Below are positions 1 through 9,783 of a stretch of 64,000 bases of DNA, piece after piece. The stretch covers positions 7,329,951 to 7,393,950 of the forward strand of contig JABACO010000022.1 in NCBI GenBank assembly GCA_013339895.1, written 5' to 3'. The notes under the pieces are model-generated. The model searched no databases, had not been told where the DNA came from, and saw only the letters and a list, made by a program, of their open reading frames with translations. This DNA comes from Ephydatia muelleri (lineage: Eukaryota; Porifera; Demospongiae; Spongillida; Spongillidae). The number at the start of each line of letters is the position of its first letter. The stretch's first letter is position 1. Both the position numbers and the translations under genes were made by a program.

Positions 1-1
1 A

Positions 2-983
2 TTGCCGTGCACGGTAACAAGCAATTATAGGGCATAGAAAAACAGAATACAAAACAAATGCACTAACAATCTCAACTTATACCCATTCCCATTACAATAA
101 TCATATGTCCATTTTGGCATGCTGTACAGAGTGCATGAATGTGTTTCTTCTCTAGATTTTCACAACCTTGTTTTTGTTGTGTGCATGTGACACATGAGTT
201 ACATTCATCCTCGACTCAAGCTTTCGCTTCCCCTTTACAGTAACTAGGTTTTCATCTAAGCTAAGAATGCGAGTTGAAACCGGGATTGGCTGCTTGAGCA
301 AATGGAACTTGACTAATCGCGCTCGCTTGTTAGCAACTTTGGAGAGCACCTTTCCTTGCAATGTAGCCTTTTTCCAGGATTTACCTAAAAGTGCATTCCC
401 TTGTTGCGCACTTAGTATCTTCTCAGCCAGCACGAACACCTTTGCGCCATTGTCCACCATTGTAATTGTATGGTCTGGGTACGTGCGGTCACGTGCAATT
501 ACAAATGGTGTTTCTTCTTTGACTACGGCAACTGTTATCGTAACTGAATTCTGTGAACCTCATACTGACTGATAGGAGCCATAAACTATCACTGTGAGGA
601 TCCTCAGCTCTAAACATGTACACACGGGTTAACGTTTATATGCCATAGCTGAAATCGTAATACAAACATGTACCTATTTGATGGCTCGTGTACATTGTCA
701 GCAATGAGTTGTCACGCACTTTTATTCGCTCCTGCTATATTGTACTGCGAGTATATGAGTTACTAACCCGAAAAACATGGCTAGCGATAGATTTGTAGTC
801 TTGACCCTTAACCCTTCATTGTTCCAAACAATGGAAGATTATAATTGCGCTAGTTTGTCACGTTAAAAGGAGTTCAGCGAACAAATGGGATTAGCGCTAG
901 ATTAATTTTAGGAATAGTTATGACTCCTGAAAGACCGTCATTTTAAATTGCCGTGTACGGTAATGAATTGCCGTGTACGGCAA
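2..983. repeat. Segment bounded by a palindromic 16-mer
   Basis: The palindromic motif TTGCCGTGTACGGTAA (one-base variants) occurs at about 2-17, at 948-963 and again at 968-983 (TTGCCGTGTACGGCAA). This placing could mark the ends of a small DNA element of about 1 kb, or a cluster of binding-site-like palindromes. I cannot see the left flank, so no target duplication can be tested. Confidence 0.4.
152..460 (-). CDS. Unrecognised basic 102-residue ORF
   Basis: The ORF opens with ATG and ends at a normal stop. The product is rich in Lys and Arg and has a hydrophilic C-terminus containing THVSHAHNKNK. No catalytic motif or membrane segment is visible. It lies inside the segment bounded by the palindromic 16-mers, so it may be an exon or fragment of a protein carried by a small transposon. 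I do not recognise the family. A chance ORF is possible. Confidence 0.25.
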   Translation of the reverse strand: MVDNGAKVFVLAEKILSAQQGNALLGKSWKKATLQGKVLSKVANKRARLVKFHLLKQPIPVSTRILSLDENLVTVKGKRKLESRMNVTHVSHAHNKNKVVKI

Positions 984-985
984 CG

Positions 986-1877
986 TAACAACGCGGAGGT
1001 TAATAGATGAATTCTGAACAAGAAGTGAGCTTGGTTTGTATGGGTACAAATATGGTAGTCATATACTGCATGTACGTTTTGGTACATGGAGGAGGCGTGG
1101 TCTGGCCTGACAGGCGAGGGGTTCGGCCTGACAGGTCAGGCCAGATCTCCGGCCTGTCATGCCGGCCTACGGAGGCGTATACTACAATGACATCAGATCA
1201 ACTGCGCACTAATTTGAGACGACTAAATGATGGCATCGTAAATTAATTTAATAGACGTAAACAAGCTAACCTATTGGACCACGCCCCGTGCCACACCCCT
1301 GATATGATTATTTATTGTGTCCGGTCGAGCCGACATGTTTAAATAGCGATAATCTAATCATGAGCCAGGGTGAAGTATTTATGTTTAAAACTCAATCGAA
1401 CCGACAAGTATGTAACAATGACTATGCCAATAGCATTAGAAAACACTAAAATGTATCGAAATGTACATTCTTGCTTTGCACCTCCACTATCAGTTGAGGA
1501 TGAAAAATTATTAGCTTTGGAATACAATAATTAGGACATTTAGAATGCTATTTGTGTGCATGCTACGGAAAAGCACAAGTCGAACCGACTATAATTATTC
1601 ATGATCACACCACTGTTGTTCCCAATACTACTTGATTTAGATGAAGACGTTTCAGAGGTTGCAACTGTCTTAGCATGTTTCACGGTCTAAAAACAATCAA
1701 ACAAAAAAAAATGTGTACACGCAAATGAGGAGTTATCAAAGTTTTCCTTGATTATTATAAACTAAAAATTCAACTCAATTTCAAATTTGGATACTGGGTG
1801 CGAATGTTATGAGATTTCATAGAGAAAAATTCCAATATCTAACCTATGCAAATCTGATGTCCTTCGATTTCTGGATA
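986..1877. other. Non-coding stretch with a GC-rich palindromic patch
   Basis: No convincing gene is visible. Around 1098-1170, GGCCTGACAGG-like motifs repeat in direct and inverted orientation, giving a GC-rich hairpin-prone patch in otherwise AT-rich DNA. The only ORF here (from 1007) runs through this patch and looks like chance. The left arm of the large inverted repeat begins just after this stretch. Confidence 0.5.
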
Positions 1878-2182
1878 TGTAAGAATACTCCCATAAAAGT
1901 TTTGGTTCCTGGAGGCAAAATAAGTGCTTTCCGCGCGGGCCGTAGACAAGTACATAAAATTCTGACCTAATTACAGTATTCTATGAGCTATAAATCTGAT
2001 GGATTTTTCACTTGCGGCAACAGATTCTGGTCCACTATACACAAGTGTGTTTTACTGTGGTGAAAACATATTTCTTTCCTTAAACCTCTCAGTTCCTGGA
2101 AGATTTATATAATAGTGTTATGATTCAATGATTACTATTAAAAATGGCAGTCAATGCCATACATGGTGTTAATCTTGTAACA

Positions 2183-3642
2183 CACAGGCGTTTGCAGCCA
2201 TATATTTTGTGGACAAAAAGTAGGTAATCCGAAAAGTTGAAATGATTGCGTAATGCCTATAGCAACGCCCTTGACATACTGGAGAGCTAAAAACGTGAGC
2301 TGGTACAAAAGACAGGATGCAACTCCTTAACAATGAGCAACAAATGTTTCACATGCAGGATCTGGTACCGAGTGGTACATCCTTTACAAGGTGCATGAAT
2401 GGGTTTGGCTTCCTTCTCACCCCATGAGACCGAATCCAATATGTGTTTGCCATGCCAATACGCTCTTTGAGCATACTTTATTCTTAGTTATACCTGGAGG
2501 GTCTTGTGTTTATGGTTGCCAACTAACACACCACCTAAGTATTGTTGCCTATGGATGTTAAAGGATTGGAGGGCTTCATCCAATCCATTTAAAATCAGAC
2601 CAGCAAATTCCTTGTCCGTCACTTTGGTGCCGTTGATTATTTCCTCCTTCTGTTTGCGTGCTTTTAATCAGTGTTTGTTTAATCCTTACCATCTTCTCTA
2701 CATGTCTTCCACCTGCTGGACAATAATCTGAGTTTGACCTATGCCATGAACCACTGGATGGTACAGTCAGTGCATACCAATGCCCTACATGGCAGCTCCA
2801 AGCTCCAGTGGTTGGCTCACAATCATTAGGCATATGGGACACCACAGCCGCTCCAGGATTACTGGATGATTGGAACTGTGCTCATCCAGTGAAAATCCCA
2901 TTTGGATTGGAGGGGCAACTGCACGAATGCCAGCAACAATTTTGTGTGCTTAAGTTGGCTGGTTGACCACCTGACCTTTGTGGTTGGTTGGTTTGTTAAG
3001 AAAAGACCAGTGTAAACTTACATGTATACGTACATGTAACATGCATCAATTCAGTACACATAATTATTTTATGGTACCTTCTTGCAGACAACTGCTGTGT
3101 GCACTGTCCAATCAAAAGGGTGAAGTAAACTATGTACTCTTCCGATGATTTCCATCCATCACATACATGTATTTGCATAAACAAAAGATGGTGGGTGAGT
3201 GGCCCATTATGTCATTGCCTGTGTTAATTGCACAGACTGAGTGCAAATTGTCTGCAAACTCTCTGCACTTGTATGAACTCCTTTTCCCCCTTCTCCCGTC
3301 AAAAAGCGGCCATACACTCTGCATCGCTGGTTTACCTTCATTGCGTGGATACAATACTGCCCCATTTATTCATTTAAAAAACTCACGTCTAGATCACAGG
3401 TTTAAAAAATCATGGCTAGTTCTGTGTATTGTATTGATAATAATGCTTGTGACTTGCGCGTCGATGGTTTTTGTTTTACAGATATGTTACAGGCATTTGC
3501 AGCTGCTATACTAAGCGTCTCAAAGTAAGTATGATTTGTGGTCGCAAAACATGACCAGTATAATGAGATATGATGTTTTGGTTCTTTGTAAATTACGGTA
3601 TTGTCTAATTATCAACTTATTGTCCAGCCGCAAACGTCCGTG
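2183..3642 (-). mobile_element. 1.46 kb TIR transposon, same end family as the RAG1-N-like element
   Basis: Left end CACAGGCGTTTGCAGCC and inverted right end CACGGACGTTTGCGGCT agree at 13 of 17 positions. The flanks are AACA and AACG, a plausible diverged 4 bp target duplication. The right arm has a clean empty site near 57225-57240. The right-end TIR also matches the left end of the element at 51738-54430 at 17 of 20 positions, so the two belong to one family. The inside is decayed and has a protein remnant on the minus strand. Confidence 0.72.
2440..2845 (-). pseudogene. Remnant of transposon protein in the 1.46 kb TIR element
   Basis: A minus-strand reading frame of 89 codons (2845-2576) runs into a stop. 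In the same orientation, just downstream (about 2580-2490), a segment reads ALQSFNIHRQQYLGGVLVGN followed by HKHK. From memory of invertebrate transposon proteins, that segment resembles a conserved block lying upstream of the MHLLEDH block found in the element at 51738-54430. The coding region is broken by stops and no full domain survives. The assignment rests on the shared terminal repeats more than on the protein. Confidence 0.4.
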
Positions 3643-4271
3643 AACGTCGCTCGTCCCATGCCGGTCCCATTTGGAATAATAATAAGCATCATGTTAACCT
3701 TAATTGCATAATTCGACGCAAAATAGCAATAACAGCTCAATTTATTTCAAGATATTTAATAATAGTCAAGTGGAGAGCGTTATGATCTTACGTTTTTTTT
3801 CATATACAAGGTCAGTTTACTATAGTACGTATTACATTGTGTGTGTGTACCGATACGGCTTGCGTTTATGAATTATGCCTATAAGAGGCCTGTACATGCA
3901 TACTACCCAACTTTTAATCTACGCACCCTTATTGTGTGCGCGGGTGTGCGTGTGACACACAAATACACTTACACACGCATATACATACACTCACATGTAG
4001 ACAAATGCAAGCTTTCAATCCACCCTTTGTGACACGCACATACACACGCCATACACTTACATGCACACGCAAGGCTTTGGTTTGGATAATGAACTAGCTA
4101 TTTCCATTTAATGACCGTACAGGGGGATGGATGACACATTAGTTATCAATTGACAAAGGTATTTAGCTTTGATATCCAGGCAATTTATTAATAGTCATGC
4201 ATGGGTAATTTATTGTGTTCAGTGGACAAAAATTGGGGTTTACTACGTCTGGTGAACAGCATGTGTAAAAG

Positions 4272-4334
4272 TTATTTCTGGTGTTAATCTAAATATCCAA
4301 CCGGTTTGGATATTTAGATTCATACCAGAAATAA
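4272..4334. repeat. 62 bp near-perfect palindrome (left copy)
   Basis: TTATTTCTGGT...AACCGG is followed at once by its inverse ending in ACCAGAAATAA, with only a few mismatches and almost no loop. The mirrored site in the right arm (56540-56601) carries the same palindrome, so it predates the divergence of the arms. It could be a tiny foldback element or a recombination scar. Confidence 0.8.
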
Positions 4335-4581
4335 AAAGGGTACAACAACGAGAAGATAGAAGATAAAAACTCTTTTTGATTCTTCATTTGAATCGATATG
4401 CTATGGCTGATTTGATTGATGAGTCTGGCTCTTGACACTGTAAAAAGATTGTCCAAAACTGAAAGATGGACAATGCAAGCTATCGATAATTTCTTTTGCA
4501 ATGGACCTTGTGTCACCCTGCAACGATCGAGTAGGAACATGAACACATGACCATCAAATTGTATACACTAATGAAGTGACA

Positions 4582-5445
4582 TCATGTGGCACTGATGCTC
4601 GGTCTGAAGGTTTGTGATGTCAACAATAGATTAGTCATCATGTATCAACTGATATTCAGTTCATACGGCTGCAAAAGTAAGGAGCAGCTTTTGATGAGGA
4701 CAGACCAAAGACAGAAATAAGAATCCGATTACAGAATCAAAGGCTTGGTGGGCTGAACATCCTGATGCTGAGGAAGTTGATCTTTGTGAAAAGTTTACAG
4801 CAGCATGCTACAACACAGGTCTTCGTAAAATGCTCATGGAATTGAAACCAAGACCTCCTACGAACAAATCAAATTTACAGTGTTTTTGGTTGCACGGTGC
4901 CAGCAATGCTAGTAAAAATGAAATGGTCCGGCAGATTGCAGAAGAATTTAACTTGCCTTACTACAAGTTTCTCAATGATACCGAGTTCACCTATTGGGAA
5001 GATTATAAGAATCAACCAATTGTTGAATTGGCAGAACTGAGCCCTGATCGAAAACCTCAAGCAGGAATTCTTAAAGATGCAGCTGACCGATATCCTTTCC
5101 TTGCCCGCAGAATGTACGGTTCCATTTACATTCGTCCTCTTTCTATTTTTATCACTAGCAATTACCACATGGACGATCTGTATGATCGTAAGGATCTTGA
5201 AGCGTTGCGCAACAGATTCTTCGAAATTGGATTCAGCTGTTCCTACAATGATCTCAGTGCTGAAGGAAGAGAATGAGAAGAAACAAAAAAAAACACTATA
5301 AAGCGAACAATACAGACACTTCTATTAATAGCTGTTGTGTCATTGTTATTTTTAGTTGATGCATTGGTCATTGCCGTAGATTAGCTGGTTTGTTTGGAAA
5401 TATAGTGGGAGAATCGTACGTTTACCCGGTAAGGCCTAGAGTGCA
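4582..5445. mobile_element. Arm-specific insertion carrying a CRESS-type Rep fragment
   Basis: The right arm runs straight from the sequence matching the left flank (ending GTGACATCA) into the sequence matching the right flank (starting AGGCATAA), near 56288. So about 865 bp is present only here. The insert holds the Rep-helicase-like ORF at 4830-5276. No clear terminal repeats or target duplication are visible, so it may instead have been deleted from the other arm. Confidence 0.65.
4830..5276 (+). pseudogene. Endogenous CRESS-DNA-virus-like Rep helicase fragment
   Basis: The 148-residue ORF resembles the superfamily 3 helicase half of Rep from circovirus-like (CRESS) DNA viruses. Visible are a Walker A-like position (residues 23-30, GASNASKN, with the lysine kept but the usual GKS/T altered), a Walker B-like region around 62-70 that lacks the usual acidic pair, a DRYP...PFLAR-type block near 86-92, motif C IFITSN (106-111) and an arginine near 129. 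The frame is open upstream from 4698, but no HUH endonuclease domain is recognisable. The altered ATPase motifs suggest a non-functional endogenous viral relic, or possibly a Rep-derived cellular gene. It lies inside an insertion missing from the other arm. Confidence 0.7.
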
Positions 5446-5898
5446 CTAAGGCATAATGGCCCAAAACATACTGTAATACAGAAAATCAGAATATATGCAA
5501 TTACTTCAGAAAGGCTAGACAATATATGTTTGGGTACTTAGAGGGTCACGTAGCTGGTTCAGACTTGGAGAGAATAATTAAAATGTATAAATCACATAGA
5601 AAGATTACAGTGAATATGTAAAGCCTAAATGTGATGCTATTTCTGTATATTAAAACAAAAATGTCATTGTCAAATTATTTTCCCCTAAAAACCTTCTGTA
5701 AATATTTACTACTACTATTGCCTAGTACAAGACACCCCACTTTCAATTTTTATCTACTTTGCTATATACGATATGGCTTTTTTTAACAAGTTATGGTAAT
5801 TAATTAATATAAAATCAGCAAGAAGTATAAAAAATAAAATCCTCTGTAATAACGCTTAGTGTGATCTTCTTAATATAAAAATTCACAAACAGTATTTT

Positions 5899-6082
5899 CA
5901 CTGCGCCACAGCATTTAGTATGCAGAGCTGTGCAGAGTCTGCATATCAACCATATGCAGATGAGTATCATTGAAGTGTTCATATGCAGACGTCTGCGTAT
6001 GAACACTTCAATGATACTCATCTGCATATGGTTGATATGCAGACTCTGCACAACTCTGCATACTAAATGCTGTGGTGCAGTG
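5899..6082. mobile_element. 184 bp foldback MITE
   Basis: CACTGC...CATATGCAGACG is followed by its near-perfect inverse ending in GCAGTG, giving two arms of about 90 bp with almost no loop. It sits in a T-run: six T in the empty site of the right arm (about 56036) against four plus six around the element here, which fits a short T-rich target duplication. It is absent from the right arm, hence a mobile or recently excised element. The ORFs across it are shadows of the palindrome. Confidence 0.85.
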
Positions 6083-6123
6083 TTTTTTGTTCATTGTACT
6101 GATTAGCTTCTATTTTTTTTAAA

Positions 6124-6844
6124 TTGATTTTCCTAGATTTGAATAATGCATTACATTCTCCATGCATAAATTTTGTCCAGTTTCACTACGTTTCCAGCAG
6201 TTTAAAACTTCCCGGAAATGTGTCCACCAATAACACTTCTACTCCAGTTCCACTCACCAACAAGATTGGAGTGTGTCCACAGAACAATCAAGATGGTGCA
6301 GTGTTGCCAGAATGGTATGCCAACCCTATCAAGGTTGACACTGGTTCTGTCAATACTCTTTGGACCTCCCTAGCTGGATACACTGTGCTTGATGATTCTT
6401 GGACGGCAGATTGGATCACTGGCGCTACTCAGTTTGTAGGAGTTGAACAAGAAGCTGGTCAGACTGCATTATACCAACAAGGCCTACTAATCCCTGGGTT
6501 GGGTGTCACTGCTGCTGTGTTCCTCAATCAAGCTGATCTCGCTGGTCCAACTGTCCAAATACCCTGTCTTCATCAGTCAAAGTCCATAAAGAGCATTGGT
6601 TCAAGTTTGATGCTGGATCGGATACCTCGGCGACCCACACTTGGGAATGGGATCAACACATTGATTTCACCCAGCTGACTAATGGTGGCCAATCACCTTG
6701 GACCCTTTGAACAAACCCTGGCCAATCGGGATCAGTGTTCCAACCCATGTGAGAACAACTCTACCTCACCTGTGCTTTCTACAATATGAGTGACTTCCCA
6801 AGCGCGCCTACCTGTGAACTCTTGTTCTCAAAAGATGTTGCAGT
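6124..6844 (+). pseudogene. Broken gene of unknown family (left copy)
   Basis: An open frame runs to 6678. The first ATG codons are unconvincing, and the 5' end looks like an exon entered through an acceptor near 6178 or 6205. The product begins with a Thr/Asn-rich stretch, then reads like a secreted or capsid-like beta-rich protein (motifs SVNTLW, GLLIPGLG, AGPTVQIP, HTWEWDQH). Compared with the right-arm copy, one base is missing near 6561, so the last 40 residues are out of frame. The original frame then meets stops at about 6707 and 6751 before ending as CELLFSKDVAVD. I do not recognise the family; a viral capsid is only a guess prompted by the nearby Rep fragment. Confidence 0.4.
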
Positions 6845-7310
6845 GGATTAGTCAGTTCTTAGTAAGAACCAACACTACACATTTGTATACCCACTCTAAT
6901 TAACTCTTCCGCGGACGAAGCCAATTATTGGTGTACACATGTAGTGCGAAATAAGCATTTCCACGTTGCTAGTTTGCAAACAACTTACGCTAATATGACC
7001 TAAAAACTACTTTTCAAATGTGTTGTCACTACAAAAGTGTTAAAGATTTAGATAAACAGAGTGGCTTTAGTACAGCACCTATGCGCAATATTGCTCCGTT
7101 GCCCGTGAAAGAGTTAAAGATAAAAACATTACATTGATAGAATTTTCCACACTTTGCAAAAAATTAATACAATAATATTGCTTTTTATCTTAACCTCTCT
7201 GGTTGCAGTGATAGAGATAAAAGTAAAATTCTAAATAAAGTAAGATTCTAAATAAAAGTAAAACTTTTATTTAGAATCTTAGTAAGATCTTACTTTTACA
7301 AATGCAGAAA
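6840..7310. repeat. Outer inverted repeat around the 6.6 kb insertion (left half)
   Basis: The stretch recurs inverted at 13960-14430, including the TAGTCAGTTCTTAGTAAG-like start, the TTTTTCCACACTTTGCAAA-type block and the ACCTCTCTGGTTGCAGTG block. In the right arm the two halves lie back to back (about 54840-55390) as a compact palindrome, so here that palindrome has been split open by 6.6 kb of foreign sequence. A smaller self-inverted piece lies at 7218-7282. Confidence 0.8.
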
Positions 7311-8209
7311 TCAGCGGTGACCAGGAAAGTGATGGTGTTCAAAAAGACACCCTGTAGCATGCGTTCCATTGCTAGTACATAGGGATAGTGTGGTTTGAAT
7401 TTGTGTTGAATTTATAAGCACTAATGGTTCGGACGTATTCAAAACAAAGTTAGACTTACACCTATTTAAATGTATGAAAAATGGTTACTCTTGAATTTTA
7501 TTAACTAACCGCAAGTTATAAAACATTTGCCACCTCATTTTTACGTGTAGAAAGGTTGTAAGGTGCAAACTGTGCAAAAATATACATACCCTTACATTGA
7601 AGATTTCAGTTTGAGAAAGCAAAACATAGCTTCCCATTAACATGTACACAAAATCAATGTTTTCTGACCTAATTACTGTTTCCACTGGTTTTTTAAATTG
7701 AATCTTAACGAAAAATTGAGTTGCCACCCTTTATTATGATTTGCAGCACATTGGTACATGTTTTCAAGCCATTTGTTTCTTTCCATTACATAGATTTTTC
7801 TAGTTTGGAGAGCCTTTGAACAATGTTCGGTTACTGGCGCCACCATCTTGACCATTATTGACTAAATGGTCGTCATAACAGAAACACGGCCGGCTACATG
7901 TATGTATGTAGCTTTACTAAATGATTATAGTTAGGTTTATTAACTCACAAAATGTTCACAAACTATTACTCCGCTTGGCAGGGGCGGATCCATGCAGTAC
8001 TTTGGTAAGGGGCCGGGGTTCGCGGAGCCCTGGTTGAGTACGAAAACGGAAGGGGGGGGGGGGGGGGGGGGGGGGGCGGGGTCAAAATACAAGAACTAAG
8101 ACGCGATTCGCCGAAGTGCCGCTCCGATTGTAATTTTATGCTTCATAACCGTTCAAATTTTCCAACCCCACGGGTCCGCTATAGCAACTTGGGTAACACG
8201 TCACTTACA

Positions 8210-9052
8210 CTGTGCAAAAAACTGGATATAAGCTATCGGATATTTTGCGTATATTTCGAGTTTACGCATCAAGAATCCCACTTGCGGAATGAACCAGTTT
8301 CGCTCTGTGTTTATTTCGAGTATCCTCAACCGCATCACGTGCGCTTAGAAGGATTCACAAAACAATGTCTCCGTATACCACTTTGTGACACTTTGCACCG
8401 TATACGGTGCTGGGTACGCACTCCGGTTCTGTTCATGGTATACTAGTTGGATTCTTAATTTACTACAATCAAAAACAAACACGTACAACAATCAATATTC
8501 AACGTTCAAACTCTGCAGCTATCGAGGAAAGACTCCACTGCTGGCTCTTCAACTCGCTGCACGAGTTGCTCAGCAATCCATTGCAACGCGACAACGGGAG
8601 AGTTGCGCGTCGTGCTGGCCAGCGCTTCAAACTGCTTCTTCTCAGAACAGCTATAGCAAAAAAAAAAGGTCATCCGTAAAAATTAAAATGCACTCAGCTA
8701 GCCTACGCAGTTAGCGGGATTTCTTGCGCTTGACACCACCTTGATCTCTCAGACTCTTAGCTGAGAGTATAGAAAAAGGGGTAAAGAAAGCCTAGCGAAG
8801 CGTTTACCTTAACGCTCCAACTCCACTCTTTTATTTACGTATAAGAAAAGACACAGATTAGCAGCAAATGTGAATGAAAACACAATCTCTTACCCGCGCC
8901 GTATCCGATTTTGCTGACCTTTTCATGACGTCTCTAATCATGACTCGAGGGGGGGAAAAACAAGAGAGACTTACATGTGCGAACTAAAAGCCGTTCTGGA
9001 AGCCATGGTAACGGCGCGGTCACAAAGAAGTACGCTGCAGTGAAAGATCCTG

Positions 9053-9106
<54 letters not shown>

Positions 9107-9783
9107 GTGTGTGCGTGCGTGTGTGTGTGCGTGCATGTGTGTGTGCGTGCATGTGTGTGAAATTTACCACAAGTTGCATGGGGCTGTGCTACGGAAAACT
9201 TGGTAGGGAAAAACGACACAAACTAGCTACGACCTCGAGATAAGATTGAAGTCAACAACATACACTCAGCAATGAGAATCTGTTGGATGAAACACAATCG
9301 TTGCATTTTGCAATTGCAACCAACTAACCATAGACAGTTCCTTTCTTTCCTTACACGCACGACATCAATCGAAGATATGCCACGTGGTGAGTAGCTCTAT
9401 TAATTGACAAACATAATAGTTATTTTTAAAAACTAATCATTACACAGAGCATTACTTGGAGATCTATATGTAGCTAGCTGGTACACTTGAAAAGTTTGTT
9501 GACCATATAACATTCTCATTGCAATGACTATTAATCGTTTGATGTATGCCTAGCGATCTATAGGAAGTAATGACGATCCATTGACAGAATGCTGGTGATG
9601 TTATGTTAAGCATTACTCCTCCAATCGATATGTCATTGCAAAAAGCAAAATGATAGTGTACAAAAAAAGTCAATGTTTGTGGTGAAAACAAATGCTTCTT
9701 TGCAAAAGAATCCATGGCAACAACAGAACAGGGGTTATAGACTTCCATGGAGATTCCCAGTGTGTGATGAGAATGTTGCTCAA
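8210..9783. other. Non-coding interior of the large insertion
   Basis: No gene is supported. Short ORFs at 8138-8714 overlap each other in several frames and show no domain. There is a (TG)n tract at about 9054-9160. The sequence from 9190 to 9780 is plain AT-rich DNA leading into the minisatellite. Confidence 0.5.
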
